The notes beneath the pieces are model-generated. The model was not told where the DNA came from. It did no database searches and worked only from the letters and a program-made list of their open reading frames with translations. A stretch of 42,251 nt of DNA from Mesorhizobium sp. (GTDB lineage: Bacteria > Pseudomonadota > Alphaproteobacteria > Rhizobiales > Rhizobiaceae), in the NCBI GenBank assembly GCA_004020545.1, contig SAQE01000056.1, positions 1-42,251 on the forward strand, read 5' to 3'. Positions 26,847-35,535 of the stretch are shown here, in pieces. Each line of letters begins with the position of its first letter. The first letter of the stretch is position 1. Position numbers and translations under genes: made by a program.

Positions 26847-27558
26847 CGGCTGGCTCCTGCTGGCTGTCCGAGGCGATCTTGCCGTCGACAAAACGAATCA
26901 GCCTGCGGGCATACGCGGCGATGTCGTCCTCGTGGGTGACCATGATGACCGTCAGGCCGCGGTCACGATTCAGTCCGCCGATGATGGCCATGATCTCCCG
27001 GCTGATCCGTGTGTCGAGATTCCCGGTCGGCTCGTCAGCGAGAAGCACGACCGGGTCGGTCACGATCGCACGCGCGATTGCGACCCGTTGCTGTTGGCCG
27101 CCGGACAGCTCAGCCGAGGTATGATGCGCGCGATCGGCGAGCCCCACCTGGTCCAATGCGCGCATGGCGCGGCGCTGCCGCTCATCCTCGGGCATGCCAC
27201 GGTAGATCAGCGGGAGAGCGACATTCTCGATCGCAGTGGTCCGGGCGAGCAGATTGAACCCCTGAAAGACGAAGCCCAGCATGTGACGGCGAAGGATGGT
27301 CCGCTCGTCCCGGCTGAGGCCACTCGTCGGCACCCCCTCGAACAGATATTCTCCGGAACTCGGTACGTCGAGGCAACCCAAGATGTTCATGGCCGTGGAC
27401 TTGCCTGACCCTGACGGCCCCATGATCGCGACGAACTCGCCGTGCTCCACTGCAAGGTTGACGCCCGCCAAGGCGCGAACCTCGGCTTCGCCGCTGCCGT
27501 AAACCTTGCTGACCGCCCGGAATTCGATCAGGGGATTGCGCGGGACAGCGGGCGCCAT
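26836..27558 (-). CDS. MacB-type ABC exporter ATPase
   Basis: The 240-residue ATPase has Walker A GPSGSGKST, Q-loop FVFQGFNLL, signature LSGGQQQR, Walker B VLLADEPTGNLD and H-loop VTHEDD, all of the LolD/MacB class. In E. coli MacB the ATPase and permease are one chain; here they are two genes, overlapping by 11 bases. ATG 27558, just after the HlyD stop at 27563, is used; ATG 27582 would overlap it by 20 bases. The order HlyD-ATPase-permease is a conventional exporter operon. Confidence 0.9.
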   Translation of the reverse strand: MAPAVPRNPLIEFRAVSKVYGSGEAEVRALAGVNLAVEHGEFVAIMGPSGSGKSTAMNILGCLDVPSSGEYLFEGVPTSGLSRDERTILRRHMLGFVFQGFNLLARTTAIENVALPLIYRGMPEDERQRRAMRALDQVGLADRAHHTSAELSGGQQQRVAIARAIVTDPVVLLADEPTGNLDTRISREIMAIIGGLNRDRGLTVIMVTHEDDIAAYARRLIRFVDGKIASDSQQEPAGVL

Positions 27559-27562
27559 CGTC

Positions 27563-28864
27563 TCATTGCGCGGCGACTGCATCGACAACGAGCTCGTCAC
27601 CCTCCCTGAGATCACCCGAGATCAGCTGGGTGTTCTGCCCATCCGTCGCACCGACAACGACCGCCTTCTCAGTCGGAATCTTGTCGCGCATGACCCAAAC
27701 GGTCCGTGCCCCGCCGGGAACCTCCGCTGTCGTCACGGCGCCCATGCGCGGAGGCCGGAACATGCCCAGAAAGCCGCCGCTGCTGCTGCTTTCCGTCGGC
27801 GGCGAATAGCGCATCGCCGCATTGGGCACGAGCAGGGCCGACTTCACGGTTTCGACGACGATGTCGGCCGTGGCCGTCATGCCCGGCCGAAGAAGAAGAG
27901 CGGTGTTGTCGACCTTCAGAAGCGCCTTGTAGGTGACGACATTGTTGATCGTCTCGGAGATAAAGCGGATATCCGTGATCACGGCGGGGAACGAACGGTC
28001 CCGATAGGCGTCCACGGTGAACGTTGCTGTCTGGCCGATGGCCACGCTGCCGATGTCGGCTTCGTCAACGTCGACCTGAACCTCCATCTGCTTGAGGTCC
28101 CCGGCGATGGAAAACAGCACCGGTGCCTGCAGGGAGGCGGCCACGGTCGAGCCTTCGTCGACATTGCGGGTCAGCACGACCCCGTCGATGGGTGAGATGA
28201 TCTGCGCCTTGGTGAGATTTGTTTCTGCCGTCCTAAGGTCCGCCTCCGCCACAAGCACGTCCGCCTCAACCGCCTTGAGGGCCGCGTCGGCGGCGTCCAT
28301 GGTCAGCCGCGTGTCCTCCAGGCTCTGGGCGGACATGACGCTTCGTTCAAAGAGCACCAGTTGCCGGTCGTAAGTGGCCTTCGCCGCGTTCAGCGTCGCC
28401 TTCGCCTTCGCGACATTGGCGTTCGCTGCGACCAGTTTCGCCTGAGAGCTGGCGACCGTCGCCTGGAGCTTGTCCGTATCGAGTTCGGCCAGGACCTGAC
28501 CGCGATGGACTTCGCTGTTGTAGTCGACGTTGACCTTGCGGATGATCCCGGAAATTTCGCTGGAGACATCGACCTGGGCGACGGGCTGTACCGAGCCGGT
28601 CGCTGTCACAACAACGGTGAGGTCGCCGCGAGTGACTTTTTGCGTCGTGTAGGTGTAGACACTGCCCTGCCCGTAGTAGCTCCAAAGGAGCAGGCTGCCC
28701 GCAACGATTGCCACCGCAAGCAGCAGCCACTGCCAGACGCGACCCAGGATACGCTTACGGCGCGGTGCCTGATCGCCGAGGATCGAGGCCAAGCTTGGTA
28801 CCGGCGCCGGAGCAATCTTTGGTGCATCGTTGGCTGGGGCACGCAGCCTTTGTTCAATTCCCAT
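27563..28864 (-). CDS. MacA-like periplasmic adaptor (HlyD family)
   Basis: This 433-residue membrane-fusion protein has a cytoplasmic N-terminus and a membrane anchor (WQWLLLAVAIVAGSLLLWSYY). It also has a biotinyl-lipoyl-like half (VSSEISGIIRKVNVDYNSEVHRGQVLAELD), a long alpha-hairpin (about 125-215) and beta-barrel parts (ISPIDGVVLTRNVDEGSTV). It bridges the inner-membrane pump and an outer-membrane channel. GGGAGCTCGCCT precedes the ATG at 28864. An exact FixK-type box centred 64 bp upstream makes the whole exporter a likely low-oxygen operon. Confidence 0.9.
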   Translation of the reverse strand: MGIEQRLRAPANDAPKIAPAPVPSLASILGDQAPRRKRILGRVWQWLLLAVAIVAGSLLLWSYYGQGSVYTYTTQKVTRGDLTVVVTATGSVQPVAQVDVSSEISGIIRKVNVDYNSEVHRGQVLAELDTDKLQATVASSQAKLVAANANVAKAKATLNAAKATYDRQLVLFERSVMSAQSLEDTRLTMDAADAALKAVEADVLVAEADLRTAETNLTKAQIISPIDGVVLTRNVDEGSTVAASLQAPVLFSIAGDLKQMEVQVDVDEADIGSVAIGQTATFTVDAYRDRSFPAVITDIRFISETINNVVTYKALLKVDNTALLLRPGMTATADIVVETVKSALLVPNAAMRYSPPTESSSSGGFLGMFRPPRMGAVTTAEVPGGARTVWVMRDKIPTEKAVVVGATDGQNTQLISGDLREGDELVVDAVAAQ

Positions 28865-28921
28865 AGGCGAGCTCCCGCGTCTTCCAAGAGAGCTTTCTCG
28901 CCTGGGCCGGCAGATTTAGCC

Positions 28922-28935
28922 TTGACGTGCATCAA
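28922..28935. promoter_or_regulatory. FNR/FixK-type box (TTGACGTGCATCAA)
   Basis: This exact TTGA-N6-TCAA is centred 64 bp upstream of the MacA-like start. Confidence 0.75.
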
Positions 28936-29088
28936 ACTTACTGCCCCGTTTCGGACAGCGGACTTCCGGTCTCTGCCGCGCAAATGGGAAGGCGCAGCAG
29001 CTCCGCTGCCTAGTGGAAGAGTCCGCCGCTCCTTGATGCCAAGGCTCTGGCCCACTGCCTCGATGAACCGCGCGAATTCATGAAAAGA

Positions 29089-29508
29089 TCACGGAACAAC
29101 GGCCACCACGCAAGGGCGAGACTGACCAGCTTTTGCGAAACGCTGCCCAAAAGCAGTCCTGTAAGCCTGCCGTGACCACGGCGGCCGACAACGATAGTAT
29201 CCACCTTTTTGCGCCGAGCCATCTCGATGATCACTTCGGCGGGGTCGCCCCAACCTGATTGGGTGTGAATCGCCGAAACGCCCACCTTCTCGGCAGCAAT
29301 CCTTGCCTGCTGCAGCAGTCGATCGGAGAATCCTTCGAGAGCGTCGGCGACACTTCCTTCCGCTCGTGCGTACTGCTTGACGTCTTCGGAAAGCGCTTCG
29401 CCAACCGTGAGAATGGACAGCCTGGCCCCATGGCTCGCGCCAGATCCGCGGCAAACCTCGTTGCCCGCCCCCGCGCTCTTCGACCGTCGCCAGCTGAATA
29501 TGCTGAAT
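29089..29508 (-). pseudogene. Frameshifted universal stress protein gene
   Basis: USP similarity runs through three reading frames. The start (IQHIQLATV) is in one frame, RFAADLARAMG in a second, and ARLSILTVGEALS through GRRGHGRLTGLLLGSVSQKLVSLA in a third. The final PCVVAVVP-stop returns to the first. Single-base slips fit near 29459-29490, 29421-29431 and 29106-29120. At the expected start, six bases after GGAGGG, ATT stands where ATG would be (29506-29508). The body keeps the USP ATP-site motif (GRRGHGRLTGLLLGS), so it was once a single-domain, roughly 140-residue USP. A perfect FixK box remains upstream. Confidence 0.78.
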
Positions 29509-29594
29509 CGATCGCCCTCCAATCCAGTCCCGATCAGCATTGCCAGTGATCAAGCCCATTTTTTGCAGCTTCCCGACAAATTGCCGATCCGGCA

Positions 29595-29608
29595 TTGATA
29601 GGCATCAA
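29595..29608. promoter_or_regulatory. Perfect FNR/FixK box (TTGATAGGCATCAA)
   Basis: A full TTGAT-N4-ATCAA match is centred about 94 bp before the lost start of the broken USP gene. The promoter seems to have outlived its gene, or it may now serve a transcript on the other strand toward the lipoprotein (start 29778). Confidence 0.75.
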
Positions 29609-29777
29609 ATCGCACCGCTTATGACCGCCGCTGCCGAAGGCAACGGACCTGCGACGCGGCCGTCTCTCGGTGCTTCAAATCCGTGCTGTGTTTTGATCCA
29701 GGACAAAGAAACCTTTGAGCGGGTTATGGTAGATGATTGATTAATTTGTTGTTTTGCAAGCGGGAAAGGGCGTATCC

Positions 29778-30032
29778 ATGTCAAGAGGAAAACAGATTCT
29801 CAAGGACAGTAAGCTAGTTGCCTCGATCGTTTTACTTCTGACGGTAGCCGGGTGCTCGCAGACCACTGGTTCGATTAGCACCTCGAGCACACCTCAGACG
29901 AGCGGACCTCATTGTCATCGCTCGGTTCCGCTCGGCAAATTCGACCCAAACTGTGACGAGCCGCGGCTTGGCTTCAAGAACTTTTCGCCGCCGCCAATCG
30001 TCACCGGCTTTCAGATGCAAACCTATCACTAG
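29778..30032 (+). CDS. Small lipoprotein
   Basis: This 84-residue protein has a lipoprotein signal: basic start, hydrophobic LVASIVLLLTVAG and lipobox cysteine at 26 (TVAGC). The mature part is short, Ser/Thr-rich near the lipid, then has HCHRSVPLGKFDPNCDEPRLGF and a Pro-rich end. Two cysteines around HCHRSV...NC could form a disulfide or bind metal; that is inference. The ATG at 29778 follows GGGAAAGGGCG. The preceding 60 bases are unusually A/T-rich for this window. I recognise no family. Confidence 0.65.
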   Translation: MSRGKQILKDSKLVASIVLLLTVAGCSQTTGSISTSSTPQTSGPHCHRSVPLGKFDPNCDEPRLGFKNFSPPPIVTGFQMQTYH

Positions 30033-30118
30033 CCATCTGAGGCTGCGCGCCCTTGAGCGGGGAAACTCCCCTCCAGCATCGACAGGACGCAACCCTGCCT
30101 CCCAAAGGAGTGGAGGCC

Positions 30119-31138
30119 ATGCATCCCAAATCCGTGCCTGGCCTTCCTGAAATCGAGCTTCCGGGTATCGGCGTTGCGATCGGCTGGCTGTCAGGCCTGC
30201 TTCTCTTGGGCGTGATTGTCGGCTTTGCACTGCATTTCGGCGATGTTCAGGTATTCCTTTCCACGTTGAGATCCGCCAATCCCCTCTGGCTCGCCGTGGC
30301 CGTGGCATGCCAGATCGCCACCTATGCCTGCGCCGCTGCGGTCTGGTTCAGGATTTTTTCGCGCACTGAAGCCCGACAGTCGTTTGCCGGTCTGTTCAAG
30401 CTCGCGGTCGTGCAGCTTTTTGCCAATCAGGCGCTTCCCTCCGGGGGCTTCAGCGGTACGGTGATCGTCGCGAAAGGACTGGCACGGCGGGGAGTGGCCC
30501 CGTCACTGGTCATGACAGCGCTTCTGGTCGACGGGTTTTCGTACTATGCGAGCTACCTGATGGTCGGTCTTTTGGCCTTCGTGATCTTGTGGCACAGCAG
30601 CGACCTTGGCACAGCCTGGCTTCCGCTTGCGACCGCTTTCGTCCTCGTTCTTCTCGCGCTGGTGCTCGCCACCTTCCTTCTGATCCGGCGACAAGGGCGA
30701 ATCATCCCGAAGGCCACGCTTCGCTGGGCGCCGGCGGCAAAGATGGCTGCGATTCTCGGCAGCGCCCGCACGGACATGCTGCGCGACGGGAAACTCATCC
30801 TTGAGGCCTTTTTCCTGCAGATCGGCGTTTTTCTGCTGGACGCAGCGACTTTGTGGATTGCCGCCCGCTCGGTAGGGCTCGCCGTTGGTCCAATCGACGC
30901 GTTCCTGAGCTTCGTCCTGGCCTCGGTGGTGGCCACGCTCTCACCAATCCCTCTCGGCCTGGGCACTTTCGAGGGAACCTGCACAGGCCTGCTTCACGTT
31001 ATGGGAAGCGGCATCGAAGCCAGTCTTGCCGCCACCCTGATCCTGCGCGGTTTCACACTCTGGCTGCCAATGGTGCCGGGGCTTTGGCTGATGCGCAGCG
31101 AAATGGACGAGACGGCCTTGCATGATACCGATCTATGA
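30119..31138 (+). CDS. LPG-synthase-like integral membrane protein (UPF0104)
   Basis: The 339-residue protein has about eight hydrophobic segments and the flippase-like motifs of the lysylphosphatidylglycerol-synthase membrane domain family. These include NQALPSGGFSGTVIVAKGLARRGV in the middle and LSPIPLGLGTFEGTCTGLL near the end. Members flip or modify lipids, often glycolipid or aminoacyl-lipid. There is no C-terminal aminoacyltransferase domain, so it is the membrane part only. The start at 30119 follows AAGGAGTGGAGGCC. Its stop overlaps the rhomboid stub by 17 bases. No FixK box lies directly upstream. Confidence 0.85.
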   Translation: MHPKSVPGLPEIELPGIGVAIGWLSGLLLLGVIVGFALHFGDVQVFLSTLRSANPLWLAVAVACQIATYACAAAVWFRIFSRTEARQSFAGLFKLAVVQLFANQALPSGGFSGTVIVAKGLARRGVAPSLVMTALLVDGFSYYASYLMVGLLAFVILWHSSDLGTAWLPLATAFVLVLLALVLATFLLIRRQGRIIPKATLRWAPAAKMAAILGSARTDMLRDGKLILEAFFLQIGVFLLDAATLWIAARSVGLAVGPIDAFLSFVLASVVATLSPIPLGLGTFEGTCTGLLHVMGSGIEASLAATLILRGFTLWLPMVPGLWLMRSEMDETALHDTDL

Positions 31139-31334
31139 CACTGCTCCACGAGCCCGACGGCCGCTCATCGTCTTCGGCGTGATCGCAATTAATTTCGCGA
31201 TCTTCCTCTGGATGAGCGGGATGTCCGAACGCAACCTGAACTGGGTCCTGGAGAATTTTGCCCTTATTCCGTTGCGTTATTCGGATCCGCGGGCAGCGGT
31301 GGCTGCGCCGCCAGTCACTCGCAGGAATCGGTAG
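31122..31334 (+). pseudogene. Rhomboid-family protease, truncated N-terminal stub
   Basis: The 70-residue frame begins MIPIYDTAPRARRPLIVFGVIAINFAIFLW and continues to FALIPLRYSD, which is how rhomboid proteases of about 220 residues begin (first membrane helix, then the start of loop 1). The catalytic GxSG serine and the histidine helix are absent. After about residue 57 the sequence is unrelated, and the frame ends inside the 3' end of the convergent CBS-BON gene, so a deletion junction lies near 31290-31310. It overlaps the previous gene by 17 bases. Confidence 0.7.
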
Positions 31335-32001
31335 CGACGCGAATATTGTCCCATACGCGAACTGCGCCAGGTGCGTTCTCGGCAACCACGCGAATAGCGT
31401 CCCGTATATGCTCGGTCTTGACCGTTCCGTTCAGCATGATGACGCCGTCGCGGACGAGAATGTCGATCATGACGCCCGGTGCCCAGCCCCTTCCCGTCAA
31501 TTCGTCCACAATGCTCTTGCGAATTGCCAGGTCACTGACAACTGGTTGAGACGGCTCACCCATCAGGCGCGCCAGGGCCGACAACAGATTAGCGCGGCTC
31601 ACCATGCCGATCACCTGCTTATCTCGAACCACCGGAACGCGCTTGATCCCTTTGGTTTCCATGGTATCCACGATCTCGTTGACTGGAGTATCCGGACCAA
31701 CGCTCACGACGTCGCGGGTCATCACGTCCTCGACCCTGCGTCCATGTTCGCGAGCATAGTGATGTGCCAACGTGTCCGCATCCAGCCAAAGACCAAGCCA
31801 GTGCGAGCGATGATCGGCGGTGCCGAGTTCCTTGCGGCGAAGCAAGTCGTGTTCGGTGATCATTCCGACAAGCTTTCCGTGCGCGGTCACGACGGGTAAG
31901 CCGCTGATCCCGCGCTCGACCATCAGGCGCGCCGCATGAGTGACCGTGCTGTCGGGGCGCACCGTTATCGCGCCGATCGTCATGATGTCGTTGGCTTTCA
32001 T
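31315..32001 (-). CDS. CBS-pair protein with C-terminal BON domain
   Basis: This 228-residue paralogue of the protein at 9306-10007 has two CBS motifs (DIMTIGAITVRPDSTVTHAA; DVMTRDVVSVGPDTPVNEI) and a BON domain (MIDILVRDGVIMLNGTVKTE). It probably senses adenine nucleotides. The ATG at 32001 overlaps the PEP synthase stop (ATGA), so the two are made together. An energy-sensing regulator coupled to an ATP-consuming and AMP-producing enzyme is an attractive pairing, though a direct contact is inference. Its 3' end abuts the rhomboid stub. Confidence 0.88.
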   Translation of the reverse strand: MKANDIMTIGAITVRPDSTVTHAARLMVERGISGLPVVTAHGKLVGMITEHDLLRRKELGTADHRSHWLGLWLDADTLAHHYAREHGRRVEDVMTRDVVSVGPDTPVNEIVDTMETKGIKRVPVVRDKQVIGMVSRANLLSALARLMGEPSQPVVSDLAIRKSIVDELTGRGWAPGVMIDILVRDGVIMLNGTVKTEHIRDAIRVVAENAPGAVRVWDNIRVATDSCE

Positions 32002-34403
32002 TGTGCCTTCTCCGATTTCCCTGCTGCTTCCGCCGCGGCAATCTGGCGCTTCACGGCGATGAAACTGTCGGGGCTCACGGAAATCGAATCGATGCCGCAC
32101 TCGACGAGGAAGGCGGCAAACTCGGGATGATCACTGGGTGCCTGGCCGCAGAGACCGATCTTGGCGCCCGCCTTTCGAGCCGCGGCGATGACGCTGGAAA
32201 TCATCCACTTCACCGCCTGGTCCTGCTCGTCGAACAGGGCGGCCAGGTCGGCCGAATCCCGGTCGACGCCGAGAGTGAGCTGCGTGAGGTCGTTCGAGCC
32301 GATCGAGAACCCATCGAAGCGTTTTGCGAACTCGGCCGCAAGAATCACATTCGAGGGAACCTCGCACATGACGTAGACCTCAAGTCCGTCCTCTCCGCGC
32401 CGCAAGCCGTTCTCGGCCATGACTTCCAGCACACGGTCGGCCTCGTGTGTCGATCGGCAAAACGGGATCATCATGACGACATTGCGGAACCCCATGTCGT
32501 TGCGCAGACGGCGGACCGCGCGGCATTCGAGCGCGAAACCGTCCTGGTAACGGGGCGAGTAATAGCGGGCGGCGCCCCTGAAGCCGATCATCGGGTTTTC
32601 CTCTTTCGGCTCGAACTCCGCGCCACCGACCAGCCCGGCATATTCGTTCGTCTTGAAATCGCTCATGCGGACGATGACCGGTTTGGGGTAGAGCGCGGCG
32701 GCAATGCGCGCCAAGCCGCGCGCCAGGCGATCGACGAAGTACTCAGCCTTGTCCGGGTAGCCGACCGTCAGCTCGGCAATTTCCCGCCTTGCGGCCTCAT
32801 CCTTGAGCTCATCATAGCGCAGAAGCGCCATCGGATGGACGCGGATGTGGTTACCCACCACGAACTCCATGCGGGCGAGGCCGACACCGTCCGATGGCAG
32901 GCGCCACCAATGCATAGCCGCCGCGGGATTCCCAAGGTTCAGCATCAACTGCGTGCGGGTCTGCGGGAGGTCACCTACCTCGACCGTTTCGGCTTCGAAC
33001 GTCGCCGTCCCTTCATAGACAAAGCCTTGATCTCCCTCCGCGCAGGACACCGTCACCTCCTGCTCGTCATGGAGCAACGCGGTGGCGTTGCCGGCGCCGA
33101 CGATCGCCGGCAGCCCCAATTCACGGCTGACGATGGCGGCATGTGACGTGCGCCCGCCATGGTCGGTGACGATCGCAGCCGCCCTCTTCATCACCGGCAC
33201 CCAATCCGGATCGGTGGTGCGGGCGACGAGAACCGCACCATCGACAAAGTTGCCGATGTCGCGGGGGTCTTCAATCAGGCAGACACGACCCGCTACGACC
33301 GCGTCCCCGACGGCAAGGCCGCTCAGAATTTTCCGCCCGGCCTTGACGATCCTATAGGATTTGAACGCCGCCGCCTGACGACGCGACTGAACCGTCTCCG
33401 GCCTTGCCTGGACGATGAATATCTCGCCCGTCTCGCCGTCCTTGGCCCATTCCATGTCCATCGGGCAGGCATAGTGGGCTTCAATCGCGGCAGCCCATCT
33501 GGCGAGCGTCAGGATTTCCGTATCCTCCAGCACGAAGGCCATGCGCTCCGCCTTGGAGGTTGGGACATTGCGCGTCGGCTTCTCGCTGGCGGCGTAGATC
33601 AGCTTTTGCCCCTTGCTGCCGCGCTTCTTGCCAATGATCGGCACCACGGCCGGATTCGCCAGCAGCGGCTTGAAGACCTGGTACTCGTCGGGATCGACGA
33701 TGCCCTGCACGACGTTCTCGCCAAGCCCCCAGCTGGCGTCGATCAGCACCACATCCTTGAAGCCTGTCTCTGTATCGATCGAGAACATCACTCCCGATCC
33801 GCCAATGTCCGAACGGACCATCTGCTGAACGCCGATCGAGAGGGCGACGCTCATATGGTCGAAGCCTTGTGCCTTTCGATAGCTGATCGCTCGGTCGGTG
33901 AAGAGCGAGGCGTAGCAGCGGCGGCAGGCACCGAGCAATGCCCGCTCGCCGCGAATGTTCAGGAAGGTCTCCTGCTGGCCGGCAAAGCTGGCACCCGGCA
34001 GGTCTTCGGCTGTTGCGCTGGAACGGACGGCGACGTCGACTTCCGGCCTGCCGGCGCGTTCGCAAAGCTGCCGATAGGCGGCAACTATCTCGTTCGCTAT
34101 CTGCTCGGGCCAGTCACCACGCAAGAACAGCTCTCGAATGGCCTTGCCCGCTTCCTCGAGGGAAATCTTGCCCTCGCCCAGATCGGCGAGCAGGCGCCGC
34201 ATCCGTTCCTCGAGACCATTGGCCTGGACGAACGTCCAATAGGCCTCGGCTGTAGTCGCAAAACCCGGGGGAACGCGGATGCCCTCCGAACTCAGCGAGC
34301 GGACCAGTTCGCCCAACGAGGCATTCTTGCCGCCGACATGGGCAACATCATCTCGTCCGATGTCTTCGAACCAGACGATCCGTGGATTGGATTGCGCAGC
34401 CAT
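31998..34403 (-). CDS. ppsA: Phosphoenolpyruvate synthase
   Basis: The 801-residue enzyme converts pyruvate, ATP and water to PEP, AMP and phosphate. It has the N-terminal ATP-grasp domain (GGKNASLGEL; RSSATAEDLPGASFAGQQETFLNI), the phosphohistidine domain TDHGGRTSHAAIVSRELGLPAIVG (His near 421) and a C-terminal PEP/pyruvate barrel ending KIGLCGQAPSDHP (catalytic Cys near 752). The length matches E. coli PpsA (792). The ATG at 34403 follows GGAGGTGACGTG; a further upstream in-frame start is not supported. Two FixK-type boxes lie 60 and 128 bp upstream. Making PEP at low oxygen would feed gluconeogenesis or balance the pfkB route. Confidence 0.93.
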   Translation of the reverse strand: MAAQSNPRIVWFEDIGRDDVAHVGGKNASLGELVRSLSSEGIRVPPGFATTAEAYWTFVQANGLEERMRRLLADLGEGKISLEEAGKAIRELFLRGDWPEQIANEIVAAYRQLCERAGRPEVDVAVRSSATAEDLPGASFAGQQETFLNIRGERALLGACRRCYASLFTDRAISYRKAQGFDHMSVALSIGVQQMVRSDIGGSGVMFSIDTETGFKDVVLIDASWGLGENVVQGIVDPDEYQVFKPLLANPAVVPIIGKKRGSKGQKLIYAASEKPTRNVPTSKAERMAFVLEDTEILTLARWAAAIEAHYACPMDMEWAKDGETGEIFIVQARPETVQSRRQAAAFKSYRIVKAGRKILSGLAVGDAVVAGRVCLIEDPRDIGNFVDGAVLVARTTDPDWVPVMKRAAAIVTDHGGRTSHAAIVSRELGLPAIVGAGNATALLHDEQEVTVSCAEGDQGFVYEGTATFEAETVEVGDLPQTRTQLMLNLGNPAAAMHWWRLPSDGVGLARMEFVVGNHIRVHPMALLRYDELKDEAARREIAELTVGYPDKAEYFVDRLARGLARIAAALYPKPVIVRMSDFKTNEYAGLVGGAEFEPKEENPMIGFRGAARYYSPRYQDGFALECRAVRRLRNDMGFRNVVMMIPFCRSTHEADRVLEVMAENGLRRGEDGLEVYVMCEVPSNVILAAEFAKRFDGFSIGSNDLTQLTLGVDRDSADLAALFDEQDQAVKWMISSVIAAARKAGAKIGLCGQAPSDHPEFAAFLVECGIDSISVSPDSFIAVKRQIAAAEAAGKSEKAQ

Positions 34404-34455
34404 CACGTCACCTCCGAAATCGGAGTCACTGTGCCGGTTTTCGCTTTTGGCGACT

Positions 34456-34469
34456 TTGATCCCCGTCAA
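34456..34469. promoter_or_regulatory. FNR/FixK-type box (TTGATCCCCGTCAA)
   Basis: This exact TTGA-N6-TCAA is centred 59 bp upstream of the ppsA start. Confidence 0.75.
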
Positions 34470-34524
34470 GATGAGCCGAAACGCTTCAGTCGGTGTCGCG
34501 TCAGGCCGAGGCAGGCTTGCTTGA

Positions 34525-34538
34525 TTGACACACGTCAA
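34525..34538. promoter_or_regulatory. FNR/FixK-type box (TTGACACACGTCAA)
   Basis: An exact palindrome (TTGAC-N4-GTCAA) is centred 84 bp before the rightward membrane protein start at 34616 and 128 bp before ppsA, so it probably serves the former. Confidence 0.68.
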
Positions 34539-34615
34539 CGACCTTTGACGGTCACGGGTTACCCTCTCGGCTTTCGGTGCATTTCGCGTCATTGACGGCA
34601 GCGATGGAGGCGGAG

Positions 34616-35446
34616 ATGTCTACTGGCCCGAGGAGTGCGATACTTGTCGCAACAGGTTTGTTCGTCGTATGGGCAGGTGCGACATGGCTCCTGGAAGGTC
34701 GCATTGACACCTTTCTGAGACCTGAGGCGGCCGCGGACCGCCTGATCTACATCGTGGTCGCCAACCTGATCATCGGCATTGCCGGCGCGGCATTCGCCAT
34801 CAGGTTTTCCGTCGAATCAAACGGTGCGGATCGAGGGGATACGGGGTTCGGCCGCGGAAGGCCGTCGGCGACGTGGATCGCCATTGGCCTGGCCTTGGGA
34901 TTGGGGCTTTACCTCGTGCAAGGCGCGCCTTCCTACGACCCTGTCGTGATCATCAATGCTTGCGCTCAGGTGCTGGCTGTTTCAGTCGCGGAAGTCGTCG
35001 TCTGCTGGGCGTTGGTCGGCCGCGTCCTCAAGAGGATGTTCGGCGCCTATGGTTCACGGAAGGTGCCGCATATCGGACGCTCGAAATGGATCGGCACGAT
35101 CGGCGCAACAGTAGTGTCCAGTATCCTTTTCGGTATCTACCACTTCGGGCACAGCGCGCCGTTCAACACGGTCAGCATGGTCGCCTTCTTGGCCTTTATC
35201 GGGCTGTGGACGAGCGCCTTCTTCTTCCTCTCCCGGGACGTGTATGCGACGGTGGCCTTCCACAATTTCCTGGGTGTCTTCGGCGTTGCCCGGGCATTGG
35301 CTGCAGCAGGGAAGTTGGAAGGCTTCAGCACCCTTCAGGTACCGCTGCTGGTAACGGCCGTCGTCGCGCTGCTGGCGCTGATCGGATCTGACGCACTTGT
35401 CGTACGCCGTAACCAACCCACGGAAGTTGGCCATGCGGCTCATTGA
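34616..35446 (+). CDS. CPBP/CAAX-protease-like membrane protein, degenerate motif
   Basis: This 276-residue protein has about seven or eight hydrophobic segments. The pattern AEVVVCWALVGRVLKR, then SSILFGIYHFGH, then FHNFLGVFGV resembles the CPBP (Abi/CAAX-like) intramembrane protease motifs (EExxxR, FxxxH, HxxxN/B). The paired glutamates are reduced to one (AEVVVCW), so activity is doubtful. ATG 34616 follows GGAGGCGGAG. It is divergent from ppsA with a box 84 bp ahead. Bacterial members process or anchor membrane proteins or act in defence; which applies is unknown. Confidence 0.62.
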   Translation: MSTGPRSAILVATGLFVVWAGATWLLEGRIDTFLRPEAAADRLIYIVVANLIIGIAGAAFAIRFSVESNGADRGDTGFGRGRPSATWIAIGLALGLGLYLVQGAPSYDPVVIINACAQVLAVSVAEVVVCWALVGRVLKRMFGAYGSRKVPHIGRSKWIGTIGATVVSSILFGIYHFGHSAPFNTVSMVAFLAFIGLWTSAFFFLSRDVYATVAFHNFLGVFGVARALAAAGKLEGFSTLQVPLLVTAVVALLALIGSDALVVRRNQPTEVGHAAH

Positions 35447-35535
35447 GCCGCTGTACAGCCAACGACTTCCCCTCCGGCGATCGGAAGAACACTATGAGGA
35501 TCACGAGTCACAGCGCCACGGTCATTGCCCCGACC

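Noticed and set aside
29746-29759. TTGTTGTTTTGCAA before the lipoprotein as a FixK box
   Set aside because: It lacks the A of TTGA and the T or G of the right half; A/T-rich sequence makes such matches likely.
33159-34595. Long open frame antisense to ppsA
   Set aside because: It is a shadow of the PEP synthase gene; the sense frame carries all catalytic motifs.
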